Positions 5,464 to 11,589 of a stretch of 11,589 bases of DNA are shown here, piece by piece. A program made the translations under genes and the position numbers. Positions within the stretch are counted from its first letter, which is position 1. Each line of letters opens with the position of its first letter. The stretch is from Streptomyces katrae (GTDB lineage Bacteria; Actinomycetota; Actinomycetes; Streptomycetales; Streptomycetaceae). The notes beneath the pieces were generated by a model, which was given only the letters and a program-made list of their open reading frames with translations, searched no databases and was not told where the DNA came from. Where the stretch lies: the NCBI RefSeq assembly GCF_000717655.1, contig NZ_JNZY01000077.1:1-11589 (forward strand), read 5' to 3'.

Positions 5464-6344
5464 CCATCGCCCGCGCCACCCTGGTCATCGGCGCCACCGG
5501 CACCACCGGCAGCCGCACCGCCGCGCAGCTGATCGCCGCCGGTCGGCGCGTCAAAGCCGCGAGCCGTCGCGCCACCCCGATCGCGGGCGCCGAGCCGGTG
5601 CGCTTCGACTGGTACGACCCCGCCGGCTTCGGCGATGCCCTCCGTGATGCCGACCGCGTCTACCTCGTCCCGCCCGTCGGGGACCCGGACCCTGCCACGG
5701 TCATGCTGCCCTTCCTCGAGCAGGCCCGCGCCTCCGGCGTGCGCCGCGCCGTACTGCTCAGTTCCTCGGCCATCGCCGAGAGCGGCCCGGCGGTGGGACG
5801 GGTGCACCGGGCCCTGCCCGGCCTGTTCGGCGAATGGGCGGTCCTGCGGCCCTCCTGGTTCATGCAGAACTTCACCGGCACTCACGCCCACGCCGACAGC
5901 ATCCGCAACGACGGCGAGATCCGGACCGCGGCCGGGTCGGGCCGGGTCGGCTTCGTCGACGCCGACGACATCGCCGCCGTCGCCGTGCGGGCCCTCACCG
6001 ACGACCGCGCGCCCCGCGCCGACCTGGTCCTCACCGGACCGGAGGCACTCAGCCACGACGACATCGCAGCGCTCCTCACGGACGTCACCGGCCGCCCGGT
6101 GGTCCATCGCCGGCTGACCTACGACGCCATGCGTGACCGGCTGGCCGCGGTCGTGCCGGCGGAGTTCGCCGCGATGCTGGCCGGGATGGACCGGGCCATC
6201 GCCGAGGGAGCCGAGGACCGCACCACCGACACCGTCCAACGCCTCACCGGCCGCCCGCCCCACGGTTTCCGGGCGGTCGCCGAACGCGAGCTGTCCGCCC
6301 AGGCAGTGCCTCAGGCAGCCCCGGAACCCGGCCCGGCCCGCTAG
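5460..6344 (+). CDS. NmrA-like NAD(P)-binding protein (atypical SDR)
   Basis: This 294-residue protein has the N-terminal Rossmann motif GATGTTG (11-17) and the rest of the NmrA/isoflavone-reductase-like pattern: VYLVPP (68-72), AVLLSSSAIAESGP (97-110) and WAVLRPSWFMQNF (126-138). Family members are NAD(P)-dependent reductases or redox sensors; the Tyr-Lys pair of classical SDRs is not evident, as is common in this group. The start overlaps the previous stop by the ATGA arrangement, so it is the second gene of the TetR-controlled operon and probably handles the same small molecule as the SnoaL-like protein. The last ~20 residues (Pro/Ala-rich) are unlike the domain. Confidence 0.9.
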   Translation: MTIARATLVIGATGTTGSRTAAQLIAAGRRVKAASRRATPIAGAEPVRFDWYDPAGFGDALRDADRVYLVPPVGDPDPATVMLPFLEQARASGVRRAVLLSSSAIAESGPAVGRVHRALPGLFGEWAVLRPSWFMQNFTGTHAHADSIRNDGEIRTAAGSGRVGFVDADDIAAVAVRALTDDRAPRADLVLTGPEALSHDDIAALLTDVTGRPVVHRRLTYDAMRDRLAAVVPAEFAAMLAGMDRAIAEGAEDRTTDTVQRLTGRPPHGFRAVAERELSAQAVPQAAPEPGPAR

Positions 6345-6354
6345 GCGGGGCCCC

Positions 6355-6783
6355 ATGCACGCCCGGCTCCGGCGTCGCGTCGAAGCGACGCGGCAGGCAC
6401 GGGAGGTGCCGGACGCCGGTGTGCTGTTCACCGGGGACCTCGCCGAGACCGGGCAGTTCGCCATCTTCCCGTGGTTCCCGCCGTACGACACGGACGTCTC
6501 CGGCGTGCGCTGGCTCGGGGTGATGGACCGCCTTGCCGCAACCGCACCGCGGGTGGTGGTTCCCGGTCACGGCGAACCCGGCGGCGCGCAGGTGCTCACC
6601 GGCGTCCGCGACTACCTGTGCGAGCTGCGCGACGAGACCTGGCGGCGGCGTGACTCCGCGATGGGCGAGGCCGAGATCGTCGCCGAGGTCCGGGCGCTGC
6701 TGATCGAGCGGCATCCGGAGTGGGCCGGGCGGGAGTGGATCGAGCGCGGCATCGGATGCCTGTGCGCCGAGCACGCCGTATGA
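6355..6783 (+). pseudogene. 5'-truncated metallo-beta-lactamase-fold hydrolase
   Basis: The 142-residue reading frame matches only the C-terminal half of an MBL-fold hydrolase. It has GVLFTGDLAE (22-31) with metal-bridging Asp28, then WLGVMDRLAATAPRVVVPGHGEPGG (53-77) with the last metal His72, then the C-terminal helices. The N-terminal half with the HxHxDH metal motif is absent: bases just upstream belong to the NmrA-like gene, which ends 10 bp before. Residues 1-18 are Arg-rich and unlike the family, so the break is probably between about 6357 and 6410. No convincing SD is present (only GGCGGGG). It cannot form the usual two-metal site and is most simply a gene remnant. Confidence 0.82.
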
Positions 6784-6805
6784 CCCCGTCCCGCGACGCG
6801 GATCT

Positions 6806-6829
6806 GCGCCGCGGGCGCGGTCGCGGCGC
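6806..6829. terminator. Candidate bidirectional terminator hairpin
   Basis: GCGCCGCG (6806-6813) pairs perfectly with CGCGGCGC (6822-6829) around an 8-nt loop. It lies 22 bp after the stop of the MBL remnant and about 85 bp beyond the stop of the convergent membrane protein gene. Position favours termination of the TetR-controlled operon read-through. The GC-rich bases leave room for alternative pairings. Confidence 0.5.
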
Positions 6830-6914
6830 GTATCTGGCGGGCTGCCGACGTTCAGCGGCCGCCGGCAGCGTGCCCGGTCAGCCGCTCCCGGACTTCCGTC
6901 CGTCGCGGGCGGCG

Positions 6915-7748
6915 TCAGTTGCGGGCCGTCAGGGCCCTCGTGAGCAGGCCGCCGCCCACGATCAGGACCACGCCCAGCCACCACACGTTGTCGTCGAAGA
7001 TCAGGACGGCGATCCCGACGGGGACCAGCAGTCCGGCCAGTGGCAGGAACATCCCGGCCAGGTGAGGCGGCTCCGGCCCTGGCTGGCCCGCCGCGCGGAG
7101 GGCCCGGGCGCGGGCCACGTCCGGGTACCAGGCGGTGAAGCGCAGCGCCGCCACGATGGCCAGGATCTGGATGATCCATCCGGTCCAGATGTTGTCCGGA
7201 TTGTGCAGCACGAGGTCCCCGTACGCCCCCGCCACGGCGGCGACCAGGAACGCCAGCCCCCACACCCCGGTGATGAGGTAGTTGGTCCGCAGGAACGTGG
7301 GTGTGTGCCAGTACGCCGGATCGACCTGTTCCCGCGCGTACTGCAGGGTGAAGGGCATGCGCACCGCCATGGACCCGAAGGCGATCAGGACGAGGGCGAT
7401 GTTGGAGACCTCCCCGGCGTACGTCTCCAGCCAGCGGCGGGTGCCGTCGCTCGCGAAGGCGCCGATGACGGCCATGACGGTGAAGAAGACCAGGTCGGCG
7501 ATCTCCAGCAGTTTCCAGGTGCTGCCCCTGTTGATGATCCGCCCGGCCGCCACGAGCACGACCGTCGCCGCCAGGGCGAGCACGACGGCGATCTCGAACC
7601 TGCCGGGACCGACCAGGAGCGAGAAGATGATCCACGGCGCCATGCCGATGACGGGATTCTCGAGGAATCCGGCAACAGCACCGCGGGCCGTGACGGGCGC
7701 CTCGGTCTTCACCTCTCCAGGGTGCGCGTGGGCGGCCGATCGGGCCAT
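6915..7748 (-). CDS. Multi-pass membrane protein of unknown function
   Basis: This 277-residue protein is strongly hydrophobic, with about eight predicted membrane segments (near 33-48, 51-69, 82-99, 113-130, 156-175, 186-205, 234-250 and 254-270). Some polar loops contain distinctive residues, such as QYAREQVDPAYWHTPTF (136-152) and HNPDNIWTGW (182-191). I do not recognise a family, and no transporter signature or catalytic motif is evident. The ATG at 7748 lacks a clear SD; a later start (for example at the GTG for Val13 or Val19) would lose only a hydrophilic leader. It diverges from the RibD-like gene (128-bp gap) and converges with the MBL remnant. Confidence 0.75.
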   Translation of the reverse strand: MARSAAHAHPGEVKTEAPVTARGAVAGFLENPVIGMAPWIIFSLLVGPGRFEIAVVLALAATVVLVAAGRIINRGSTWKLLEIADLVFFTVMAVIGAFASDGTRRWLETYAGEVSNIALVLIAFGSMAVRMPFTLQYAREQVDPAYWHTPTFLRTNYLITGVWGLAFLVAAVAGAYGDLVLHNPDNIWTGWIIQILAIVAALRFTAWYPDVARARALRAAGQPGPEPPHLAGMFLPLAGLLVPVGIAVLIFDDNVWWLGVVLIVGGGLLTRALTARN

Positions 7749-7876
7749 TCGGGTGGACTCGGCCCGGGCGCAGAGCGAAATCCCGTGACGGGCCGCCGAT
7801 GATTTTCGGGGTTCCTGTCCGTCTACCTCATGAGAACGCGGACCGAACCCCCGCTCGGCAACCCAGGGAGCCCCCG

Positions 7877-8461
7877 ATGCGCAAGATCACCGCAGGCCTG
7901 TTCATCTCCCTCGACGGCGTCGTCGCCGAGCCCCAGAACTGGCACTTCCCGTACTACAACGACGAGATGGGCGCCGCAGTCATGGGCGACATCCAGGCCA
8001 GCGACACCTTCCTGTTCGGCCGCACGACGTACGACGTCTTCGCCGAGTCGTGGCCCGAGCGCGAGCGCGCGGGCGGCGACGACGCGGGACTGGCCAAGGA
8101 CTTCGGCGACACGCGCAAGGTCGTCGTCTCGAGCCACGACCTCGAGTTCACGTGGCGCAACTCCGAGCAGCTCCAAGGCGATTTCCTCGACGGCGTGAAG
8201 GCGCTGAAGGCCGAGGACGGCGACAGGCCCGTCGCTGTCACCGGCTCCGTCTCCCTCGTACGCCAGCTCCTCGCCGCCGGCCTCCTCGACGAGCTGCGGC
8301 TGCTGGTGCACCCGATCGTCCTCGGCGAGGGCCTGCGGCTGTTCGCGGACGGCGAGGGCCCGTACCCGCTGAAGCTGCTCAAGTCCGAGACTTTCACGAC
8401 CGGCGTGATGCACCTGCTCTACGCACCGGCCGACGCCCCTCGGACCCCGGCGGCCGGCTGA
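7877..8461 (+). CDS. Dihydrofolate reductase family protein (RibD C-terminal-like)
   Basis: This 194-residue protein carries the RibD C-terminal/DHFR-like fold. It opens MRKITAGLFISLDGVVAEP (1-19), has the nucleotide-site stretch TFLFGRTTYDVF (44-55) and KVVVSSHDLEF (81-91), then VTGSVSLVRQLLAAGLLDELRLLVHPIVLGEG (121-152), the usual C-terminal signature. Stand-alone members of this group are common in actinobacteria and are presumed NAD(P)H-dependent reductases; the substrate is unknown, and it is not expected to be the housekeeping folate enzyme. The ATG at 7877 is supported by AGGGAG (7865-7870) six bases upstream. The last dozen residues (APADAPRTPAAG) are outside the domain. It is monocistronic and converges with the carboxypeptidase gene. 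Confidence 0.9.
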   Translation: MRKITAGLFISLDGVVAEPQNWHFPYYNDEMGAAVMGDIQASDTFLFGRTTYDVFAESWPERERAGGDDAGLAKDFGDTRKVVVSSHDLEFTWRNSEQLQGDFLDGVKALKAEDGDRPVAVTGSVSLVRQLLAAGLLDELRLLVHPIVLGEGLRLFADGEGPYPLKLLKSETFTTGVMHLLYAPADAPRTPAAG

Positions 8462-8523
8462 CTCCGTACGGCAGCGGCAGCAGCCCCGGCCGGTGACCCG
8501 ACGGGCTGCGTGGGTCCCGCCGG

Positions 8524-10173
8524 TCAGGGCGACTCCTGGAGGTAGGCGGCGATCAGGGCCAGGTCGTTGGCGATCGTCAGGACACCGGCGGGGTCGGCGG
8601 TCGGCGTGGACGCGCCGTTGACGCCCGCGTAGAAAGTGTCGAAGCGGCCGCCGCCCTTGTCGAGGTAGCCGGCGATGGTGATGGCGCCGACGGCGAGCCG
8701 GTCGTTGAGGGTGTCCCCTCCGACGGCCGCGCCGGTCTTCGCGAACACCTTCCCGCGCGCCGGGCAGCTGCGGCAGTTCTCGGCCAGCAGACCGTCGACG
8801 CCGAGGATGGGCAGGGCCTCCCGGAAGCGCTGCGCGTCCGGTGTGCGCTGCCAGTACGCCAGCATCTGTACGAGCGCCTGCGGCGTGGCCCGGTCGGCGG
8901 GGTTGCCGCCGCGGCCGTCCATGAGTTCCGCCTGCCTGCGGTCGACGCCCGCCCGGTCCAGGAAGGCGGCGAGCACCGGGAAGCCGTCCTCGCACTGGTT
9001 GCCGCCGGTGGTGACGGCCATCAGGCAGATCCCGAGGTTCGCGCCCAGATTGTGGCTGACCTTGAGGATCAGCTTGGCGTACTGCTCGTACGGCGGTGAG
9101 GTGTACGCGGCCACCCGCGGGCGGCCGTCGTAGTCGCGCGGCAGCCGGGCGACCGGATTGGGAGCGGTCGCGGCGGCGGAGACCTCCACCCCGGCCCGGG
9201 CCAGTGCCTCGATCAGCGCGGTACGGCCGAACGCGGCCGGGTCCGTGATGGGCGAGGTCCGCAGCAGCGGCTCGGAGTCCGCCGCGATCGTGCCGGACAG
9301 CCGGATCCGGGTGCCGCCGTCGGCGGCCGTCACCGTGACGTTCGTCGGCTTCCCGGCCGCGACGGTCTTCACCGTGGAAGTGACTCGGTACGGGGCGGCC
9401 TTCGGCCGCCAGTCCAGCCGGGCGTCCGCGCCCGCCCGGTCGCCGGGCCTGGTCAGGAGGTCGATCAGGTTGTCGTTGATGATCAGGGGGGTCGGGGTGG
9501 GATCGAGGACCGGGTCGGGGGCGAAGAGCCGGCTGTCGACGATCACGTCGCCGTCGACGCGGGTGATGCCGGAGTCACGGACCTGTCGGGCGAGCTGGTC
9601 GATCCCGGCGAGCGGGTTCTCCGGGGTGAGGGTCGCGCCGGGGAAGTCGTTGGCGTAGGTGTGGTCGAGGTCGGTGTAGGCGACCGTGCCGTCGGGGCGC
9701 GTCCTGCCGCCCATGGTGAGATCGCCCTGGGCGACGAGATCCAGGTCACCGGTCAGCGTGGCCCCGGTCCGCTCGCCGACCGCGTAGACGGGGGTCACGA
9801 AGCGGTGGTCCGTGCCGAGGGTCCGCCACGTGCCGGAGACGGCGAACAGTTTCGCGGTGGAGCCGGGGATGAAGAACTGCCCGGGGAACAGGCTGTGCAG
9901 CACCTGCCCGTCGGCCGGTTCGGTCTGCAGGAGCCCCCACTGGGCATGGCGGTACTCCGGCTTCCGCATGATCTCCGTGATGCGCGGGTCGAGCCGGCCC
10001 GGATCTCCCACACCGGAGGACCACGACGTCGGGGACGGGGAGGGCGCCGGGGAGGGTGAGGGGGCTGCCCGGGCACCCGTACCCGAGGCGAGTGCCACCA
10101 ACAACAGGGCGGCGAAACCGGCACCCGCTCGGCGCCTCAGCGACAGCGCGCTGACACGGATCCGATTTCCCAC
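8524..10173 (-). CDS. dacB: PBP4-type D-alanyl-D-alanine carboxypeptidase/endopeptidase (family S13)
   Basis: This 549-residue protein has all three penicillin-binding motifs: STAK (105-108, nucleophile Ser105), SHN (373-375) and KTG (479-481). The long insert between the first two is characteristic of family S13 (DacB/PBP4), which trims D-Ala and cleaves cross-links in peptidoglycan outside the membrane. An N-terminal export signal (Arg-rich start, hydrophobic 19-30, cleavage near GARAA) precedes a Pro/Ser linker (38-51). Cysteines pair in sequence as 383/394 and 467/470, suggesting disulfides. The start is GTG (10173-10171) with GGAG six bases upstream. It converges with the RibD-like gene (62 bp). 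The symbol is given by family; specific orthology was not tested. Confidence 0.92.
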   Translation of the reverse strand: MGNRIRVSALSLRRRAGAGFAALLLVALASGTGARAAPSPSPAPSPSPTSWSSGVGDPGRLDPRITEIMRKPEYRHAQWGLLQTEPADGQVLHSLFPGQFFIPGSTAKLFAVSGTWRTLGTDHRFVTPVYAVGERTGATLTGDLDLVAQGDLTMGGRTRPDGTVAYTDLDHTYANDFPGATLTPENPLAGIDQLARQVRDSGITRVDGDVIVDSRLFAPDPVLDPTPTPLIINDNLIDLLTRPGDRAGADARLDWRPKAAPYRVTSTVKTVAAGKPTNVTVTAADGGTRIRLSGTIAADSEPLLRTSPITDPAAFGRTALIEALARAGVEVSAAATAPNPVARLPRDYDGRPRVAAYTSPPYEQYAKLILKVSHNLGANLGICLMAVTTGGNQCEDGFPVLAAFLDRAGVDRRQAELMDGRGGNPADRATPQALVQMLAYWQRTPDAQRFREALPILGVDGLLAENCRSCPARGKVFAKTGAAVGGDTLNDRLAVGAITIAGYLDKGGGRFDTFYAGVNGASTPTADPAGVLTIANDLALIAAYLQESP

Positions 10174-10224
10174 AGCGCGCTCCGTTCGTCGCGGCTGTCA
10201 TCTCCCCCCGGGGCATGTGAACAG

Positions 10225-10257
10225 GGTGGCACGGCACGATTCGGCGCGCATGCCACC
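10225..10257. promoter_or_regulatory. Inverted repeat upstream of the carboxypeptidase gene
   Basis: GGTGGCA (10225-10231) and TGCCACC (10251-10257) are perfectly complementary across 19 bp. A direct repeat CGGGGCATG occurs on either side (10209-10217 and 10267-10275). The site lies 52 bp upstream of the GTG start, within the likely promoter region. No regulator can be assigned. Confidence 0.3.
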
Positions 10258-10270
10258 TCCGGTCAGCGGG

Positions 10271-10468
10271 GCATGCGAGAAGGCGATGGCGCGGGCGACG
10301 GCTTGCGGCGCCATCGCAATCCTGTCCGCCGCCGGCGTGCCGCGGTCCCGCATCCGCCCGACCGACGTGTTCGCCATCCTGGCCGGCATCGCCCTCACCT
10401 CGGCCCAGCCCGAGCAAGGCGACCAGGCCGGACGCCTCCTCGACCTCACCCTCGACGGACTGAAGCCC
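10271..10468 (+). pseudogene. Remnant of a TetR family regulator (C-terminal domain only)
   Basis: The frame reads ACEKAMARATACGA, then a stretch AILSAAGVPRSRI that does not fit, then RPTDVFAILAGIALTS and GRLLDLTLDGLKP. The ends resemble the last helices of TetR-family ligand-binding domains, especially the DVFAILAGIAL and LDLTLDGL segments. No helix-turn-helix domain exists upstream: the bases there are the promoter region of the carboxypeptidase gene. The frame does not stop after DGLKP, where such proteins usually end, but runs on into the antisense of the next gene. The extra residues near 10310-10350 could be a small insertion. It is best read as a decaying fragment, perhaps of the former regulator of the convergent oxidoreductase. 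Confidence 0.68.
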
Positions 10469-10550
10469 GCACAGCCGCAGCTCCCGGCAGGCGGGCGGCC
10501 CCGCGCCGCACGACCAGGCCGTGCCCGTGCTGGGCCGGGGGTCCTCCGTC

Positions 10551-11147
10551 CTACCGGGCGAGCAGGGCCGACGTCTCTCGACGCGCCGCGGCCAACCATG
10601 CCGCGCGCTCGCCGGCCGTGGAGTCGGTGACCGTCCGGAACACCGTACGGCGTACGTCGGTCACCCCCACGTACGGCAGGACACAGGCGGCCCAGACCCG
10701 CGCCAGCGGGTCACCGAACTCGCCCGCCTCCCGCTCCTCGGGGGTGTCCGAGGTGTTCAGCACCAGCGCCCGTCCGGCCCGCAGCAGACCCGCCGGCTCG
10801 CCGTCGGCCCGCCCCAGCTTGTAGGCCACCCCGGGCACCAGCACCCGCTGCACCCAGCCGGCCAGGACGGCCGGTGGCATGCCCCACCAGTTGGGGTGGA
10901 TGAAGACGAGCGCGTCGAGCGTCGCGACTTCGGCGCGGTGCTGCGCCACCAGCGGATCGGTCGATGCCGCCGCCGCGTCGACCGTCTCGGTCTCCTCGGC
11001 GGTCAGCACCGGAGGGAACCCCTGCGCACACAGGTCGTGCGCGGACACCTCGCACCCCTCCACCGCCAAGGTGTCCGTCACCGCCTCGAACAGCGCGTGG
11101 TTGAAGCTCCCCGCCCGGGGGTGCGCCAGGTAGACCCCGACCTTCAC
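10551..11147 (-). CDS. Flavodoxin-fold NAD(P)H oxidoreductase (quinone reductase-like)
   Basis: This 198-residue protein matches the Flavodoxin_2 family of FMN/FAD-dependent NAD(P)H:quinone or drug-reductases (KefF/MdaB/YwrO-like). VGVYLAHPRAGSFNHALF (3-20) is the flavin phosphate loop region, and LVFIHPNWWGMPPAVLAGWVQRVLVPGVAY (80-109) is the family's central signature. LVLNTSDTPEE (128-138) follows. The start was set at GTG 11147-11145 because the domain begins at once and AGGGGAG (11157-11163) lies nine bases upstream; a longer frame to 11312 reads as unrelated low-complexity sequence. It probably reduces quinones or related electrophiles in the cytoplasm. The TetR remnant converges on its 3' end. 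Confidence 0.9.
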   Translation of the reverse strand: MKVGVYLAHPRAGSFNHALFEAVTDTLAVEGCEVSAHDLCAQGFPPVLTAEETETVDAAAASTDPLVAQHRAEVATLDALVFIHPNWWGMPPAVLAGWVQRVLVPGVAYKLGRADGEPAGLLRAGRALVLNTSDTPEEREAGEFGDPLARVWAACVLPYVGVTDVRRTVFRTVTDSTAGERAAWLAAARRETSALLAR

Positions 11148-11181
11148 GTCCGTCGACTCCCCTCGTCCGTCAGGCGATCCA

Positions 11182-11478
11182 TCATGCCTCCACGGGGACC
11201 GCCATCCGCACCGCGGGCGAATCACCGCCGGGACGGTCAGCCGTCGAAGTGGGTCGGGTCCAGTCGATGGGGAGCCCGGCCAAGGGGGCGAGGGCGCTTC
11301 GGTGGGTGGCATCCGCCGACGCCTCGTACGCTCGGCCGTCCTCGGCGCCTACCTGCACGACAACGCCCGGGCCGACGTAGAAGCGGGTGGAAGTCCAGGG
11401 CAGAAGGGCCGCAGCGGCACGGGGTGCAGCGCATCGCAGGGCCGAGTCGCCCTCGGGGCGTCCGCACCGGCCGGGCTT
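11182..11478 (-). pseudogene. Start-less coding fragment of unknown family
   Basis: A minus-strand frame with strongly G/C-biased third positions runs open from 11478 to a TGA at 11184-11182. It reads RFYVGPGVVVQVGAEDGRAYE, later LAPLAGLPIDWTRP, and ends VRMAVPVEA. It looks like the C-terminal part of a real protein but has no ATG, no RBS and no recognised family. An in-frame stop (11481-11479) closes it just where the repeat at 11483 begins, so the 5' part seems to have been replaced by the repeat. Its stop lies 34 bp before the oxidoreductase GTG on the same strand, so the two may once have been co-transcribed. A short gene starting at an internal GTG cannot be excluded. Confidence 0.5.
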
Positions 11479-11498
11479 CTATCAAGATCGATGCACCT

Positions 11499-11528
11499 CG
11501 TCAAGCCACGTATTCGAGTGGCGTGACG
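11499..11528 (+). promoter_or_regulatory. Conserved interrupted palindrome, right-hand copy
   Basis: CGTCAAGCCAC (11499-11509) pairs with GTGGCGTGACG (11518-11528) except for one position, with the same spacer GTATTCGA as at 3585-3592. The arm is one base shorter on the outside than in the internal copy because the flanking base differs. Confidence 0.6.
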
Positions 11529-11566
11529 CCCGCTCCCCCACACGGTTTATTGGAACTACGCCCCCA

Positions 11567-11582
11567 CCGGGGAAACCCCCGG
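11567..11582 (+). promoter_or_regulatory. Conserved small hairpin CCGGGG-AAAC-CCCCGG
   Basis: The 6-bp stem is the same as at 3642-3657, and the single difference is in the loop. This pattern is expected if the stem, rather than the exact bases, is what matters, although one loop change is slim evidence. Confidence 0.5.
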
Positions 11583-11589
11583 AAAACAA

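Larger units (their letters stand above)
11483..11589 (+). repeat. Upstream module repeat, right-hand copy
   Basis: This is colinear with 3558-3664 without gaps. By analogy a small secreted protein gene should start about 70 bp beyond the window end. The copy carries the same palindrome, the same GGTTTATT-like stretch and the same hairpin as the internal copy. Confidence 0.9.

Noticed and set aside
6372..6391. Hairpin GCGTCGC / GCGACGC inside the start of the MBL remnant as a terminator or attachment site
   Set aside because: The stem is only 7 bp in a GC-rich context with no neighbouring direct repeat or T-run; it could equally be chance or lie near the deletion point. Not enough to call.
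6244..7635. Long minus-strand frame across the membrane protein, MBL remnant and NmrA-like gene
   Set aside because: The alternative frame for the membrane protein has clear transmembrane segments; this one is Arg/Gly/Pro-rich and spans gene boundaries.
8462..8523. Terminator between the convergent RibD-like and carboxypeptidase genes
   Set aside because: Only a 5-bp GACCC/GGGTC pairing with a long loop was found, too weak to list.
11302..11526. Small plus-strand frame running into the right-hand repeat
   Set aside because: It is antisense to the better coding-like minus fragment and would read through the conserved palindrome; no RBS.

Overview
This window has the very high GC content, near-absolute G/C third codon positions, frequent GTG starts and gene families typical of Streptomyces or a close actinobacterial relative. 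It reads as an accessory region. Most genes are single enzymes of detoxification, redox or cell-wall metabolism, transcribed in both directions, and several gene fragments lie between them. No rRNA, tRNA, CRISPR array, insertion sequence or replication origin was seen.

Layout from left to right. The first bases are the last two codons and the terminator of a gene whose body lies outside the window. A DJ-1/PfpI-family protein (316-924, minus) and an ABC exporter half-transporter (1146-2972, plus) are divergent. A glyoxalase/VOC protein (3058-3492, minus) follows. A small secreted Gly/Asn/Thr-rich protein (3738-4163, plus) comes next, with an elaborate upstream region and a strong terminator. 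Then comes a regulated unit: a TetR repressor (4291-4932, minus) diverging from an NTF2/SnoaL-like protein (5032-5463) that is translationally coupled to an NmrA-like NAD(P)-binding protein (5460-6344). Two palindromic operators sit in the shared promoter, one exactly in the -35/-10 spacer. Behind it is a 5'-truncated metallo-beta-lactamase-fold gene (6355-6783). Next are a multi-pass membrane protein (6915-7748, minus), a RibD/DHFR-like reductase (7877-8461, plus), a PBP4-type D-Ala-D-Ala carboxypeptidase (8524-10173, minus), a TetR C-terminal remnant (10271-10468, plus), a flavodoxin-fold NAD(P)H oxidoreductase (10551-11147, minus) and a start-less coding fragment (11182-11478, minus).

The most striking structure is a repeated module that the single-gene annotation does not reveal. 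The 107 bp at the right end of the window (11483-11589) match the region upstream of the small secreted protein gene (3558-3664), including a 31-nt identical core that forms a palindrome. The left end (1-9 and 28-80) matches the stop codon and terminator of the same gene (4155-4228). The window is therefore bounded by the tail of one further copy and the head of another. At least two, and probably three, copies of a promoter / small secreted protein / terminator cassette are spaced through this region, with unrelated genes between them. The right-hand copy begins within two bases of the point where a truncated coding fragment loses its reading frame.

Functionally, the TetR / SnoaL-like / NmrA unit, the VOC protein, the PfpI protein, the RibD-like reductase, the quinone-reductase-like protein and the ABC exporter would fit a loose set of xenobiotic or electrophile-response genes. 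Only the TetR unit shows direct sequence evidence of co-regulation. The secreted protein is unassigned.
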